From positions 1-43,318 of the forward strand of contig JAIPMN010002383.1 of the NCBI GenBank assembly GCA_020650975.1: 43,318 bases of DNA, in the 5' to 3' direction. Under the pieces are notes generated by a model, which did not search any database, was not told the DNA's origin, and saw nothing but the letters and a program-made list of their open reading frames with translations. Positions 1-14,500 of this stretch are shown here, one piece after another. This DNA comes from Apostichopus californicus. Lineage: Eukaryota > Echinodermata > Holothuroidea > Aspidochirotida > Stichopodidae. Each line of letters starts with the position of its first letter. The stretch's first letter is position 1. Made by a program: the position numbers and the translations under genes.

Positions 1-145
1 TCTGGGGGGTTTGTAAAGCCAAAAATTTTCTGGTACGCTCCGCGCCAACCGATGGTGGCGCTCCGCTTAGATAGTCTTACGTTCAGGCGTGGCTGGACCA
101 GTCAGACCCACCCCCCCTGTCAAAAATCCTGCATCCGCCCCTGAT
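1..145 (-). repeat. Fragment of a dispersed repeat, cut by the window edge
   Basis: Read on the minus strand this begins with the phrase 'aggggcggatgcaggattt' followed by a G-run, a terminal signature I associate with dispersed elements in marine invertebrate genomes. It is richer in GC than the sequence that follows. No coding potential is seen. The family is not identified and the other end lies outside the window. Confidence 0.4.
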
Positions 146-608
146 ACGTACTGAAACAAGGCAGGGATATCGTTTGAGGACGATTCACGCGAGTAGGGCC
201 TACATTCATTGCATTTAACAGCTGTGTTCCTCTGCACCGCTACTTCAGTGTACTTTTTGTCCTTAAATACCGATTATCGGCCGGTACCCCCTCTCTTACC
301 CTCATCCCTTTCAAGAAATCCTGCATCATGCAGAGAATCATTGTTATCACAGAGCTACATGCAAACGAGCGGTAGGCTGTCTACAGTATATACATTGGAA
401 GGTTTTGTAGCTGTAAATATCGTGCAATTCGTCAAGCAAATATAGAATTTTGCTTATTTTTCAATTGTTTATTTTTAAATTAAATTGAGAGGAATCAGCA
501 ATATTTGACACCGCACTGACGCTACAGTTATCGAAATGAAAGGGGAAAAGTTACAATTCATGACTAATATTTACATGACTTCGATGAAATTGATGTGGTC
601 ACGTGCGC

Positions 609-616
609 TATATAAA
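609..616 (+). promoter_or_regulatory. TATA-like box, candidate mucolipin promoter
   Basis: The sequence TATATAAA sits about 2 kb upstream of the mucolipin start codon, on the same strand, and a palindrome follows about 30 bases later, where a start of transcription would be expected. The assignment to mucolipin rests on position only. AT-rich DNA produces such words by chance. Confidence 0.35.
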
Positions 617-643
617 CAATCACTCTGCAGATCTAAACAACTT

Positions 644-665
644 CCTACGCTATGTATAGCGTAGG
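644..665. repeat. Perfect inverted repeat, 10-bp arms
   Basis: CCTACGCTAT and ATAGCGTAGG flank a 2-base centre (GT). It lies roughly 30 bases past the TATA-like box, so it would fall at or just after a predicted transcription start. It could be a dimeric protein-binding site or a small cruciform. Function is unknown. Confidence 0.6.
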
Positions 666-2585
666 CTTAGATAGATTACAACGAGCAAGGCTATCATGTC
701 AGTCTATTAGTTATAGTGTTGGAGGACGACTGTGCCATTCTTTTCCTCCTGCTGTTCAACCATTGTGAAAAAGGTGCCATTGAAATTTGATCTGTTTTTC
801 GGTTATTGGTTCTATTCACTTTGGTCTGCTAACAAAATCAGCAAAAGTTAGCAACGATCTACTGTAGCCTAGACCTACTTGCAGTTGCAACTGTATGTAA
901 CGTTACTACTAGGCCTAGGCTAGTTATACTGGATTAGTACTACTACTAGTACTTAGGAGCCTACTGTAGGCCTACGTAGTCTATAGCAACTAAATAATGC
1001 CTAAAATTGCCCATAAACTTGAAAGACGTGTTAGGAATAGGCCTAACGTTAGGCATTGAAAACCTAATGTCATGTGACTAACACATGCCTACTTAAACTT
1101 GTGTAACGTTAAGCCTAGCTTAGGCATTTTGCATTAACTGTGAATAGTGCCCATTCATAAATCATACGATTCCTACTTGGCTCAGCCTATTTACTTGTTA
1201 TATACTGTGAGCTAGGCCTACTGTTGTTGTTAGCCATGGTCTAGCATATGAAAGATGTTAGACTCCCAGCAGTACAGCTAGTGATGTAAACCTCATGTTG
1301 TGATTAAACAAACTTGACTGGTCTCAACCACAGCTGTTCCCAAGATATGCTGCACAATATATAGGCCTAAAAGAAAGACAAATGAATGCTATGAGTCTGT
1401 CCATTGACAATGACAACAGGAACTAAAACTTGTAAAAAGTTGGCTAGTGTTGGCTCCTCTACCTATCATTTTTTGTTTTAATATAAAATTCAATTAAATA
1501 CTTTTTCCTTCAATATTTAGGCTAATTGTTATGTCATATCTGATAGGTTTTTTCATTGAGTTTGCATTGTGATGGTGGCAGTAAACAAACTTTGAAGTCG
1601 TGAAATTTGCTAGCCTATGCCTTCTACAAATTTCGGTTTTGAAACTGCTAACTGACTAGTGTGTTATGGTCATGTTAATTGACACAACAGGGGAATGTAG
1701 TATGTGGGTCATTGTGCCCTGAATTATTGTACACTTTTCATTTTCAGTATTATATTGCAAAATTTAGCAATGTTACAAGAAACGTAGAGCTCTGTGCATA
1801 AACTCACATATTGTTTTTAAGTCTTGAATGGTAGGTACTGATAACAAAGTAAATTAAATACTGGTTCAGATTGTAACTGGGAAGGTTAGAATATACAGTA
1901 TGTCTACCACAAAGAATGACATAAACTATAGATCTATGTGTTTTCAGCTGAGATGCAAACTGCTGAATTTCCTGTGATCATGATTGCAAGCACCACTGAG
2001 TTACAAGTGAAGCAATAAACTGAGTAATGAGGTTTGGGTGGGGTAAGGGAACCCACCCCACTTGTGGAGGCCTTTTTGTATGGAACTGTGAATTACCGAA
2101 TACTGTGGATTATAAAAATATTAATTGTATTAGATGGATTGCAGTATTTAACATCAAAAATCTTTGTAGCAATTTCAAAATGATGGCAGTCCCAGCATAT
2201 GTGGAACAAAATTTTCTATCATGTTTGGTTATACTGTATGATATGACTGGGAAGCTATAGTATACAAATACTATCCTCAGTTTCATTAATTGTTGCAATG
2301 ATGAGCTTTCAGTTAATACTAGTGATCGTAAATTATAAGTATTATGTCTTCTAAATAGTGTGGTTGTCAATATAACACTTGTTTATTAAGCAGGTAATCT
2401 CACATATCTAAGGTACAAATAAAAACAATATCGATGTGGGTTCTCATATTTGGTGGGCATTTTGCGGTGGGAATTGCCCTTCTGGTTGTTGTGAGTAAAC
2501 TTGTTATTATCATTAACCCTGCATCCTGGGTTATGTTTGCCTCCAAAATGTCTCTTTTTTTTTCTCCCGTAGTTTTGTCTTCAAG

Positions 2586-5500
2586 ATGAGGACCAATAGG
2601 GTGACGGCCCAGCGTTCCATTTCCGAGGAGTTTCAGGGTAACTCTATTCAAAGCAACAATAGCAGTAATCCAGATGAGCCTCTCTTATCGTTTCATTTGC
2701 CGGAGGGTGACGAGGAGGAAGCAGTAGAACTCCGTCGAGAGCTTAAATTCTTTTTCATGAATCCGATAGAGAAGTACAAGGCCAGAAAGAGGAAACCTTT
2801 CAAGTTTGCAATCCAGGTTATTAAAATCTTCTTGGTGACCACTCAGGTAATAAAGAAATCTTGGTTAATAGTATACTTTACAAGTTAGAAGAAAAATGCT
2901 TCATTCTAACTTGACATCATGTGATCCATAAAAACAATTTGTTTATATCTTAATTTCCCTAAAAGGAAAGAATTTGGAGGGTTTTCTATGGCAATCACTT
3001 ATAATGTAAAGTAGTACTTAAGGATTACAAAACTGTTGCAATGTTGAAAAGGGTAACAAAACTGAACAAAAATGTTGGGTATCTGGTTCCTTTTGGTTTG
3101 TTTAGTAAAGATAAACTTGTGCAACAAAGGTCCTTCATAGTTCATAACCTCAGATGATCAATTCATTGATGTGTCCTTCTTTCAGTTCCTCAATTGACAT
3201 GAAGAAGGAAGTTATTTTCTCTATCAAGGATGAGTTGCAGTTTTGGCAGACTGCATTTAAAAAACAGTGCACTGTAAATTAACTTCCTTCAAAGTAAAAT
3301 GCTTGGAATTTGAAATTAAACACGTACAGGCTAAAGTCGGAGTTTTGGTTACGATGCTGAAGGCTCAGTAACCTTTGCAATTGTGCTGTCGTAAGTGTAT
3401 TTGTGTCTGTGACAGCTAGCTTGTAAACACGATATGTCAAGATGATTCAATGTCATACTTAGTAGGTAGATGACCCATGATGTGTAGATGCCCCCTTTTG
3501 TTTTTGGTTTCCATCTTGTGAATAGTAATGAGTGGGCGGGGCTTATCGTAAAATTTGTAACATACTGGTATGGTGATGTTGGTACATTATTAGCACATTT
3601 TCATGATGTCTCCAACTTTATGTCATTGATAATTCATCAAATTGCAAGAAGTGGCTTTAAACACAAGACAAGAACCAAATGTTCCATGGTTTTCATCTCT
3701 GGCATATCAGGTTTGTCACACTACATTCATACAATATAACTGTCATTTTTTGTGTGCGTATCATGAATATTAAACCATATAAAATTCTCAAGCAGATATT
3801 TCTGAAATAGCTTTATACATGTACATGGAATACAATGTAAGTATGTACATGCTTATGAGATCATAAAATTTGACCTCATTAATATTCATGCATATATCTG
3901 TTTTCATACTAAATAATAGACTATGTCAACATGATAACTGATTCCTGATACCTTCCTTTATATGTTACCGCATTAGATAATTCATAATGCTCTTTATTTT
4001 GGTGTGCACAAGTTCATACATGTATTTACATGTTGACCACACTATGAATACGTTTGGGCATCAAAACCACTAAACGTTTTCGTTATCTGGCTAAAGAGAA
4101 AGACAAGGAAGTTAATATAGTGCTCAGTTAGACACGCAGCAGTGTATTTTACTGCGTCATGATTGGTTATTATTACCTTAGACATGCACATACAGCATAT
4201 TTTTCAGTTTGTAGTGCAAAAAGTTCTCAACACATAATTTGAAAATTAATTGGATGTTGCATGTACATTGGTAGGATACATATGTACAATGTGATGTATA
4301 CATAGTAGTGTACTTGTGGCTAAGATGGAGAAATTGTACAGTATAATAGATGTACACTACATATGGGAAGGTCACATACATTGGGATGAAGGGAGGGTGG
4401 TCAGAAATCTGAGTGCTAAACGGGAAGGCCACATACAATATTTGTACATGTATGAGGTTTGGGTATATAAGCCAGTGTAATATGTTGTATCATATGGGAA
4501 GGCCACATTCGGTATGTGCATGGAAATTTGACATGATTGTGTGTTCTATGTACCATATATGGAAAGCCACATATAATATATGTATGGGATGTGGGTATAA
4601 GTCTGTGTAATTAATGTAGCATATATATGGGAAGGCCATATTCGGTATGTGCATGGGAAATCTGTTGTCATGAGTGTGTTTACATACTATATACTGTATG
4701 GGAAAGCCACATATAATACTGTATGTACTACACATAGAAAGAATACATAAAATATGTACATTGGACCATGGAAGGTAGTGCACATAAGATGGACACATAC
4801 TGTATACCACTTAACAGTGTACTTGACAATATCAAATACATGTATATATGTCTTTAAAGTACTGCATTTCCTTCTGAGATTTTCTTGCCTAATTTTTCTG
4901 AGAAACTGCTAAAAAATATGCTCTTAAAGTTTTTGTGGTTGAAACAAGCAATTATAATAAATTACTATTAAACTGTCTTTGAAAAAAGTATTTCCAAAAC
5001 CCTAGATTACTTTATTACTCATTTAACTGGCTAAAAGGTTTGAAAACTTCAATCACTTTTGTAACAGCTTTGAAAGTAACTGTTTGCTAATTAATAACTT
5101 TTGTAGTAATCTCTGTATCAAGTATCCATTGTGACATAGAGTAAACAAGTTCGTCTTCCTCTTTGGTGACATCAATTTAAGCTCGTTTTGGTTTCACTTC
5201 TTAATATTTCAAAGGACTAAGGCTTTGTTAACTCTCAAGAGTTCCTGTTTGCACAGTAGGTACAGTAACAATGTTAACAGACCTGCGTGAAATGGATCCT
5301 TCCTGCTGTTAGTGTTTACATTTTAAGCAAGGTCTCATGTCTCTCTTTAATGCACAATGGAGAAACCTGCCTGACGGAAAGTAAACCAATAAACCCAGCC
5401 ATGTCCCTATCTAGATTACTACCATAGGACAGACAGTACTGATTAGATGCTATGGAAGTCTTAACATAGCAAAGGACGTGACATTGACCCTTGTCATCCA

Positions 5501-8500
5501 TTTATCTCACTTCAAAGGCAATCTCATTCATTGGTTACAACTTTAATGTCCCTCCGTTTCACATATCCCTGCAGTGTTTCAAAGATGATCTTTAATATAC
5601 ACAATGTTTAATCTATTGATGTTAGTTTAGTTTAAATACATTTATGTCTCAAGTCTTAAAATGCAGATCACTCTGTGCTTATAACAAGTCCAAATGTTCA
5701 GTGGCATCCTACTGTACTGTATAACTCTCTGGTCATTACATAAAGGAAAGTTTTGAGTAGCAACTTGGAGGCTGAAGTATATATTCCCTGGTTTCTCAGT
5801 AGGGTTAGACATCCATCTTGACATCTGTGTAATTAATTTTGACCATTTTGTTTAGCATTTCGGTCTGCTTTTCACAGATAAGTTAAGGCCCGCTGAATAT
5901 TAGGTAAGGTGCTAGCCCTTGAAAATCGTTCTGTTTTGTGTTTTGATAACAGTGGTTTTTATCTCTTGTTTCATCCAGCTTGTCATGTTTGGCAAATACC
6001 AATACCAGCTCACCAAGTTTGTGAACAACAACAAGGTAGCCATGGAACATATCTTTCTGAAGAATTGGGATCCAGCCTACGATAGTTTTGCTTACCCGTC
6101 AACGAAAAGCTTATACGCCCTTTATACCATGGATGAATTTTACAGCCACCTTGACAATGTTGTCTATCAGGTGAGTGCAAAGTTCTGTAGCATAAAATAA
6201 TATCCTACTCTACCCCTCCTGGACTTCCCCCCCCCCACTCCTCCATCCCCCTCCCCAATACTTTATTTTTTTTTTAATTTTGTGCAGTGTTTCTACTTAA
6301 AATAAATAATGGTAGTCTCTGAAGATATTTTTGTTTATTATTTGCTTTTCTTGTTTTCTTTTGTTTTTTTTCAACAGTATGCAAACATAGAATCTACAGG
6401 TATAGGGACGTATAACTTTGGCGTGAATGAACACACAAAGCAGAGAGAACAACAACTTACTTTTCAGATCACAGAATATCTGAAGCTACAGCAAGAAAAT
6501 GACACTTTTTCGATTGATTTGGCAAGGAAGACAGGTACAGTAGGTTCCGCCACCTTCGGGATTGAGCTGGTTATTCCCTGAAATTATTCTGAGGTTATGT
6601 AATTCCTTTTGAGTCATCATTTTATGTCACACTGGCCAGTCCGGCCACATGGTCTATGAGAAATATGTAATTTACAGTATTGCAGCCTTGAAAGGAAGTT
6701 GCAATTAAAAACAAACTCAAGAAGGGACATGTGAGGTTTGAATTAATTATTCAGGATTCAGCCACTAAGTAACCTTGAATAGATACAATATTCACAAAAC
6801 GTTTATACTTCATGCTGGCAGTAAAGAAAGTCTCTTGAAATGTATCATAAAAGGACAGGAAATATTGGGGGGGAGGGGTAGGGGGAGGAGGGGGGTAGGG
6901 TGGACAGAGTGGTGAGCTTCGATACTGTGGGTTGTACCTGTAGCATACTCTAACCTTTAAAAAATACTTCATCGCAAAACATCTTTCCTTTAACTTGAAG
7001 TAACTGCTCACATTTCTTGACTGAGCTTCTGTAAGCCTAGTTCTAATAATTAACTCTGTTTACATTCAACAGTCTGCACAGTGTATCTTCTTTTTTATCT
7101 TTCTCTTCATCATGTTGTCATGTATTTATTCTAACCCAAACTGGTGTATTCAGCTGGTACAGTACTCGGCTTAACCTCAGATGTTAGCGTAGCTATAGCA
7201 CAGAAGTTTATTATATGCTAATTTGTCATGGCCTAAGTATCACTGATTGGAAAATCTAACAGCCTTTGCTTGATATTTTACATTAAAACAAATAGTGACC
7301 TTTCCATAGACTCATGTAAATTGGTATAAAAGTATCAGTTGATACATCAGTGGCCGAGCAGTAAACCAGCTTGTATTTCCTCTGTCTTCAATAGACAATG
7401 GCTGGAGAGACAATGTAAGGATGTAAACACGACGGACAGTTACAAGGTACTACTGACTACTTCCTGCTTATGATATGGGTAGGCAGGAAGTTCAGATTGC
7501 CATTGTATTGAGGGGGAAGCTGGTTTAGCTGTATTGAGTTTAAAAGACAGGACTGAAGGTTATTTGTCTTTCAGTTTCATAGGAGTTTGCTTTGCTTTCA
7601 GATAACTTTTCTTTTGATGTGGAGCCATCGCACAATGTTTCCGTGAGGGACATAATCCGAGAAAAACACGGCAATTTGTCTTTTGATAGGTAAGTGACGA
7701 GGTGAAGAATTGGTTGACTCATAAGGCATGGTCTGGTGTGACCGATGAATATATGAATCTTATTTCATTGTCATTGGAAAGTTAAATACACCTTAAACGA
7801 TGATCATTTTGGAGGAAGACAAAGACACTCATTCCGGGCATGGAATCTTTCATTTCCTTTCCCTAGAATGCAATGAAAATGTTACCAACATCACCGCCTC
7901 ACTGTTTCAGAGAAGGACTGAAAAATGCAATGAATGCAATCCAACCTTCTTAACCCATGCCATCATCTGGAATTAAAAAAATTGGCTGTAAACACTAAAT
8001 TATAGCAACAAATAAAAGTTCTTCTACCTGTTTAACATAGCATTTGAAACTAATTTATGATGAGGATGAATTATATTAAGATGTTAAACAAAATTTTTGA
8101 GGCAACCATGCCCCCCCCCCTACTCCTCAAGGTATGTGACCCCCTCGAGTGTCACAAAACCAGTCACCCCTCTCACACTAGTAATCCCAGGGGGAACCCT
8201 GCTGTTGTAGTCTCTTCCAAGGTACACGGTATATATCTGACTAACGGATGAACTCGTTTCCATGGATATTCATGGATATTCATGGCTATTCATGGTGAAT
8301 TAGATAGCAAGTACCACTGACTGAGTGTACAAACTGTACAAGTATCAAGTATAATTAGGAGTACAAGTACAAGTATGTCATTAAATGCACACTAGTACTC
8401 TGTGGACATGTGACAAGTCCCTACAGCATGATAACGAGTACCAAATGTATGTTAGGTAGTACTGGTACGAGGACATGTGAGTACAGTGTCATGGAATAGG

Positions 8501-11500
8501 AGTGTAGGGGGGCTAATTACCAGTTAATTTGCATAATTACCACAAAACATGTACATTGAAGTTATATTCTTATGATAGACAAACTTCCTATGAACCCTTC
8601 ATACTGACCTCAGTCAACATCATCAAAATGGGACAACAACTCACACTTAAGAATAAAGAAAATAATAATTGTATGATATCTGAACTACAGATAACCAGTA
8701 TATTGTTGCCATAGAAGACTTTGTTTGTTGACATTTAAGTTATTCTTTCACTTTTCCCTTTGTTAAGACTCATCGATTTCCGAGTAAACTTTACGCTCAA
8801 GAGCATTCTGATCAAACAAGGAAATTATCCAAGCGCTGTTTGCCTCAATTTTGATGTCTGTGTAAGTACTGTAGAGTCCTTCATTTGTACAACTCCATTT
8901 GTCAATCATTTGTACACAATTACTGTAAGTTTAATTGATAGATGTACAGGTTACATGAACAAGAATAAACATACCCTAGAAGCTTCCTGATGCTAAAAAT
9001 AATTGTATTGAACAGCTAGTGGGAAGTTCATAGCAATCAGTTTAATGACTTCCTTCTTACATGAAAATGAAAATAAAAACAATCGTTCTTTGTCAAAGTG
9101 AAAGAGGAGGAAAACTTCAAGATCATGGGGCAGATTAGACTAAACAGAATGCAAGATTATTATTACACTGTTATTTATATAGCGCATAATCCACAAGTTC
9201 TATGTGCTTTACAATTAACCCTGTTCATTGGTAACTTGTCACACCTACACACCAAAGTGTGCACAATTCAAACAATCTCTCCTGGGGCACAACAGTGCAC
9301 CACAGCCACGTGTCCCCTGGGGGACTTCCCATAGGGTGCAGCCACAAACCGGCGCACGCAACTATATTTACAAGTCACCTCCCAAGTCCCCATTTATACA
9401 CCTGGGTGAAGAGATTAAGCCATGCTTATATTAGTAGTAGTATGGTCTCCAAGGCCTGCACCAGCAATAAGTTTGCATTATGTGATATTTCACAACAGAA
9501 ACATTTCTGTCAACCCACACACAGACAGATCTTTTCGGTTGTGTGAGGGAAAGACCGGCCTCTGTTTGTTTTTCTGTTTGTTTGTTTGTTACAATGTAAC
9601 AGCAACTCTGATTTTGTAATTCTGGCCTGGTGTTGGACAGGGAATTGTTAGTTTTCAATGAAGCAAGCTATGTTGTCAAGTTGATGTTGAGGTTTTCTTG
9701 GAATGTATATATGTACAGTGAACCACATGTGATGTCATTAGTGCATTTTAATGTACTTTGCAGTTGTCACTAAACTGTAAGCTGTTGTACTGGTTTATTA
9801 GTGGGACAGCATTCAGTCCATCTCTTTGTCTTAGTTTGTAATAATTAATACCCTAACTTTGTTCTCTATTTTATTCCTCCTTTGTTAATTCACTTGCCTC
9901 TTTCTCTTTTGTTACATCAATGTATATATATGCTTTAGTTTGTTACAAGAATTCAGTTCAGTTGCATTTACTCACTATCGTCCATATGCTCTAGTCTTGT
10001 TACTCATTAGTGAACAGAAGTTAGTTCATCCATCTGTGCTCAAGACTAGCATCATCTACTCTATGCTATAGTTTATTCATTCATCAGTGAACAAAATGTT
10101 GTTGTTCGTGACATGAGCAAAATGCCCCATTTGTGTTTGAGACTGTTGAACTGTCTACCATATTTTCTGGTTTATTCATTCAAAATGCTGTTTTTATCTT
10201 TTCTTGCTTGATGCATCATCAGCAGCAGTTTCTATGCCCCATATTCATAAGTCATTCTGTTATATCTCCATACAGGTGCATTACGATTACATAAACCATG
10301 GTGGTAGGCTACCTGTCACCTTGCAATTCCTTGACATCCTGGACAAAGACTGTACCCAACAAATTGATGGTTGGTATTTGATGGATCCATAACCCTTGAC
10401 ACAATCAAACTGACTCGTATATTGACATTTCAATACTTCTGCGAGTGGTTGATATCAAGTAGTAGACTGTCAAGCATTAAAGGCTCATCAATCAGAGTGA
10501 CTGGACTACCTAGTTTAGCACACCGAACACTGTGTCCGCTCATCAAAAAGCAAAATTAAATTAGAAAACAAAAAACGACTAGGAAGATATAAAGGCTTTT
10601 CTTGACAGAAACATTCAATTAGTTTCCTGCTTCATGCAGTTGTTTGCGTGGAGCTAAAACCAAGTTTTCGTCAAGATATTTGTATTCTAGAGAAAATAAT
10701 GTAATAATATTGAAAAATAAATCCGTAAATGATGACCTAATATTATGGTGATTTCCTGAAATTAAGTTTAGTTTCAGGGAGAATCTCTGCAAATTCAGAA
10801 TAGAAATAGAAATATTTTCTGTACTCAGGTGTTTTCTCCTTTTGCATATTCAAGTGGGCATAATCACAGCACTAAGTCTGTGAGTTTACTCTTAAATAGA
10901 ACGTACTGGTTGTGTGTCATTGTGACAGATATCTGATTGATAAAAATCTCACTAGCTGCTAGCAGGCAATTCAAGAGGAAATGCAGAAAAGTAAACTACT
11001 TTCAATTTGGGTTTGAAAATGAAGATTTTATACAGATTTGTGTAACCTTTCATTCTATTTCTCCTGATTACTCCAGCCTCCAGAGAAGGAAAGTACGACC
11101 ACAGCCTGTTAGTCATTTTATTCTTCGACATCTTTGTGATGATATTTTGTTTGATTTCCTTCATCTTGTGTCTCAGATCGCTATTGAACGGTAGACATCT
11201 CAAACATGTGAGTCAATTAATGTCAATTTAATTCAAGATTAAATGGTCATAACCAAAGTTTTCAAAGCTAATAAATAAGAGATAATTTAGCTAAATTGTT
11301 AAAATAATGCCATACCTTATCTATTATCTTACCTTATCTATGGTGGTGAGATTTGTATTCAAGTTTTGCAGGCTGTAATATTCCAGATAGTTTGGACCGT
11401 TATCATTTTGGGGGTTAAACCTAATATATCGTAGATCATATTCAGAAGAATGTATGACATTTATCGCCCAGTAATTTTGACCTCTTTTCCTTTCTAATCT

Positions 11501-14500
11501 TTCAGAAAACTATAGCCTTTTTCAGAGAATATTATGATAAGGATTTGTCCAAATGGGACAAACTTGAGTTTTTGAACCTGTGGTATGTCAACATCTGTGT
11601 GAGTGATTGCCTTACCATATCTGGTACAGTCTGCAAGATCTTTCTCGATTACAAGGTGACTACAAACCTCTGTCAAATCTATATTTGAGGCAACCTTTCA
11701 GCCCTTTATTTAGTCTTTGGTTTTTCCTCCACATTTTCATTTTCTTGCCCTGAATGGAATTATTTTTTGTTATATTTTTTATATTGAGTTTGTATGTGAT
11801 AGTCCAACAATATGGAAGTTTGTGAATGCAGAAGATATATATTTATTCTCCTACCTCTCCTCTTCCCCTGTTTGTTCTTTCCTTTCTTTTCTTTTCATTC
11901 TTCTCTCCATCCTTTGTCAACTAATCCTCTTACATCAGTCTCTTTTGTTTTCACCCTGCTCATTAACCTATCTGTATTCTGTGCTTGTATTTGTCCATTG
12001 TATTTTCTGTTACTTGTTATTCGGCCTCTGAAGAAGATTCTGCTAAGATCGAAACGTCAGACTCACTTACTTTTACCCATATTATTATTCTGTTAAAGTT
12101 TCAGGTTTTAATGTATGATTTTACACATTTAAAGCAACTGTTTGCCATTGGTGGATCTAGGATTTCTGGAAGAAGCGGGAAGGCCCTGGGGAAGGGCAAA
12201 TATCAGATACCATTGTATCACCCAAAATAATGGTACAAGGAAGAATATGTGGTGAAGAGTAAGGAATCTGTGAATGTGAAACATGCTATGATAATTCCAT
12301 CATGTAGACCATTTTGATCAAAGTAATGTTTTTATTACCGAGCAAACTTTAGAAGGGGATTGCTGGTCCATCGGAGACCTCATCCTTGCAGAAATACTGA
12401 AAACTACACTTGGTTAGAGATTGGCCACTCTCGTAGTTATTTTTGCTAAATAAACGTAACAATTAGAGCACACTTATTTGGTTCACCTCGGTGTCATTTG
12501 ACGATTTGGTTACCTAGACACAGTCATTTCTAACTCAAATAAAATAAACCTGGAAAAGAAAAACCAGATCCGAATTTTTGAAAAATTTGATGTTTTTATT
12601 TTTCGGGATGCATCTTTACTTGAACAGATAATAAGCTGTTAAAACTGCAAGTTGCAAACAAAATTTTGGTATTGGAAAAATGGACTTAGATTAACACTTA
12701 AAGCTGTTTAGAATTTAAAAATATTCTGAAATGCCCTTTTTGAGGCAAATCTTATCATTTTTTCAATCCTTGGTTCATGTCTCATTGTTTACTTTTAATC
12801 ATGTTTCAATCTCCGAAGATCAAATATAATTGTCTTAATATTTAGGCATTATTACATTGTCTCTCATTTAATCATGTTTCAATCTCCTAAGATCAAATAT
12901 AATTGTCTTAATATTAAGCCATAATGATCTTGTTTCTCATTTAACCATCTTTCAATCTTTTGTTTTAGAAATGGGCTGGTAGTGATTACTGTAGCCTTCT
13001 TCTCGGATTAGCAACCTCCCTCGTTTGGTTTGGAATCTTGAGATATTTGGGCTTTTTCAACAAATATAATGTAAGTGTGACCTCGGTAGATATTTGGGTT
13101 TTACTGCTCAAGTGGGAATGTCCCAATGTACAACGTAATTGAAATGCAGTACCGTAATACATTAGTTTTAAAAAACCAATGAACATTAATTTCGTACAAA
13201 TTCTGATCGTTAGTTTTAACACACATGACAATATGGCATTATAAGCAATAGAAATAGAATAAATCACTTCCACCCCTCACCAGCATTTCCCCTACCTCTA
13301 CACCCACCCCCCTCCCTCCCATTGTAAGGCAATATCATTGATGTTAGGTTTGGCACCAATAGTTATAGATTTGTGTTCTGTACTACATAACTGTTATTAA
13401 ACTACTAGCATGCTTATGCTCAGGAAACTTGATCTCCAACAAATATCAACCCATGATTTGGGTTTTTTTTCTCTCCCTTTGAAGGTTTACTATACATATC
13501 CAAGTTGAAACAATATAACATTAAAATTACATGTACATAACATATACACAATTACATATACATATGCATGACCTCATCAAAGTACATGCCATGCAGCTAA
13601 ACACATTCCTAAACTGATGAACTGTGATCTCTGCTATCTTCAATAAAGGGATCCAACATTTAACTTGGAATGTATCCTTTTATCTTATATACATATATAT
13701 GAACTTATAAAATAAAAATGGTTACCTTTCAATATGGCTCCATTGACTCTCAGTTGGTTATTTGCTAGAAAACTCCTCCAATCAAGTAGAACTTTAAAAG
13801 CACATAAAGTACTTAGTAAGATGTTGCCCCTGCCTCGTTATATATACATATACATACTGTAAGTTAAACTTTCAGTTAGTAAGGCAGCATTACAAAAACT
13901 GACCCACTGCTGTGTGAACTACTCTCTCTCTAAAGGATCAAAAGTAACTGAGGTAACAGAGGTATTTCTGAGAATGCCAGAGATATCTGTACCTATTATG
14001 TTTTAGTTATTCCCAGAAACGCCCTACATACCAATGAGCTAACTACTTCCTTTATGTTCACTTACAGTTCTTTTGTTTTATAGAACACCTGGTACTCATG
14101 TTATGTAACATTATGTAAATCCAGGTTAAGTAAGTACTATCATGTCCAGATGTGTCTAAAATAATCTAAGGAGACTTATAATGTCCATTTGGAATCTTTT
14201 TTTTAATCAGGCAGTTATGTTTACGACGCTTAAGCGACCATGAACGTGTTATGTAACATTATGTAAAACCAGGTTAAGTAAGTACTATCATGTCCAGATG
14301 TGTCTAAAATAATCTAAGGAGACTTATAATGTCCATTTGGAATCTTTTTTTTTTTTTTTTAATCAGGCAGTTATGTTTACGACGCTTAAGCGACCATGAA
14401 CGTGGGAGAAGCCCAACTTTCATTTACTTTATTAGTTACTAAAAACTTATATTTATAAGGAAGATTTAAATTGCCATACATCACCCTGTGACAAAGTTTA

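Larger units (their letters stand above)
146..2585 (+). other. 5' region of the mucolipin gene (promoter, leader, leader intron)
   Basis: No protein-coding exon is recognised here. It contains a TATA-like box and a palindrome near 609-665 and many AGGCCTA/TAGGCCT words between about 850 and 1400. It ends in a pyrimidine-rich tract running to a 3' splice site (AG at about 2572 or 2584) just before the mucolipin ATG. The likeliest reading is a promoter plus a non-coding first exon near 640-780 and a leader intron of about 1.8 kb. The exact first exon cannot be fixed from sequence alone. Short open frames at 209-445 and 2027-2260 have no recognisable features. Confidence 0.5.
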
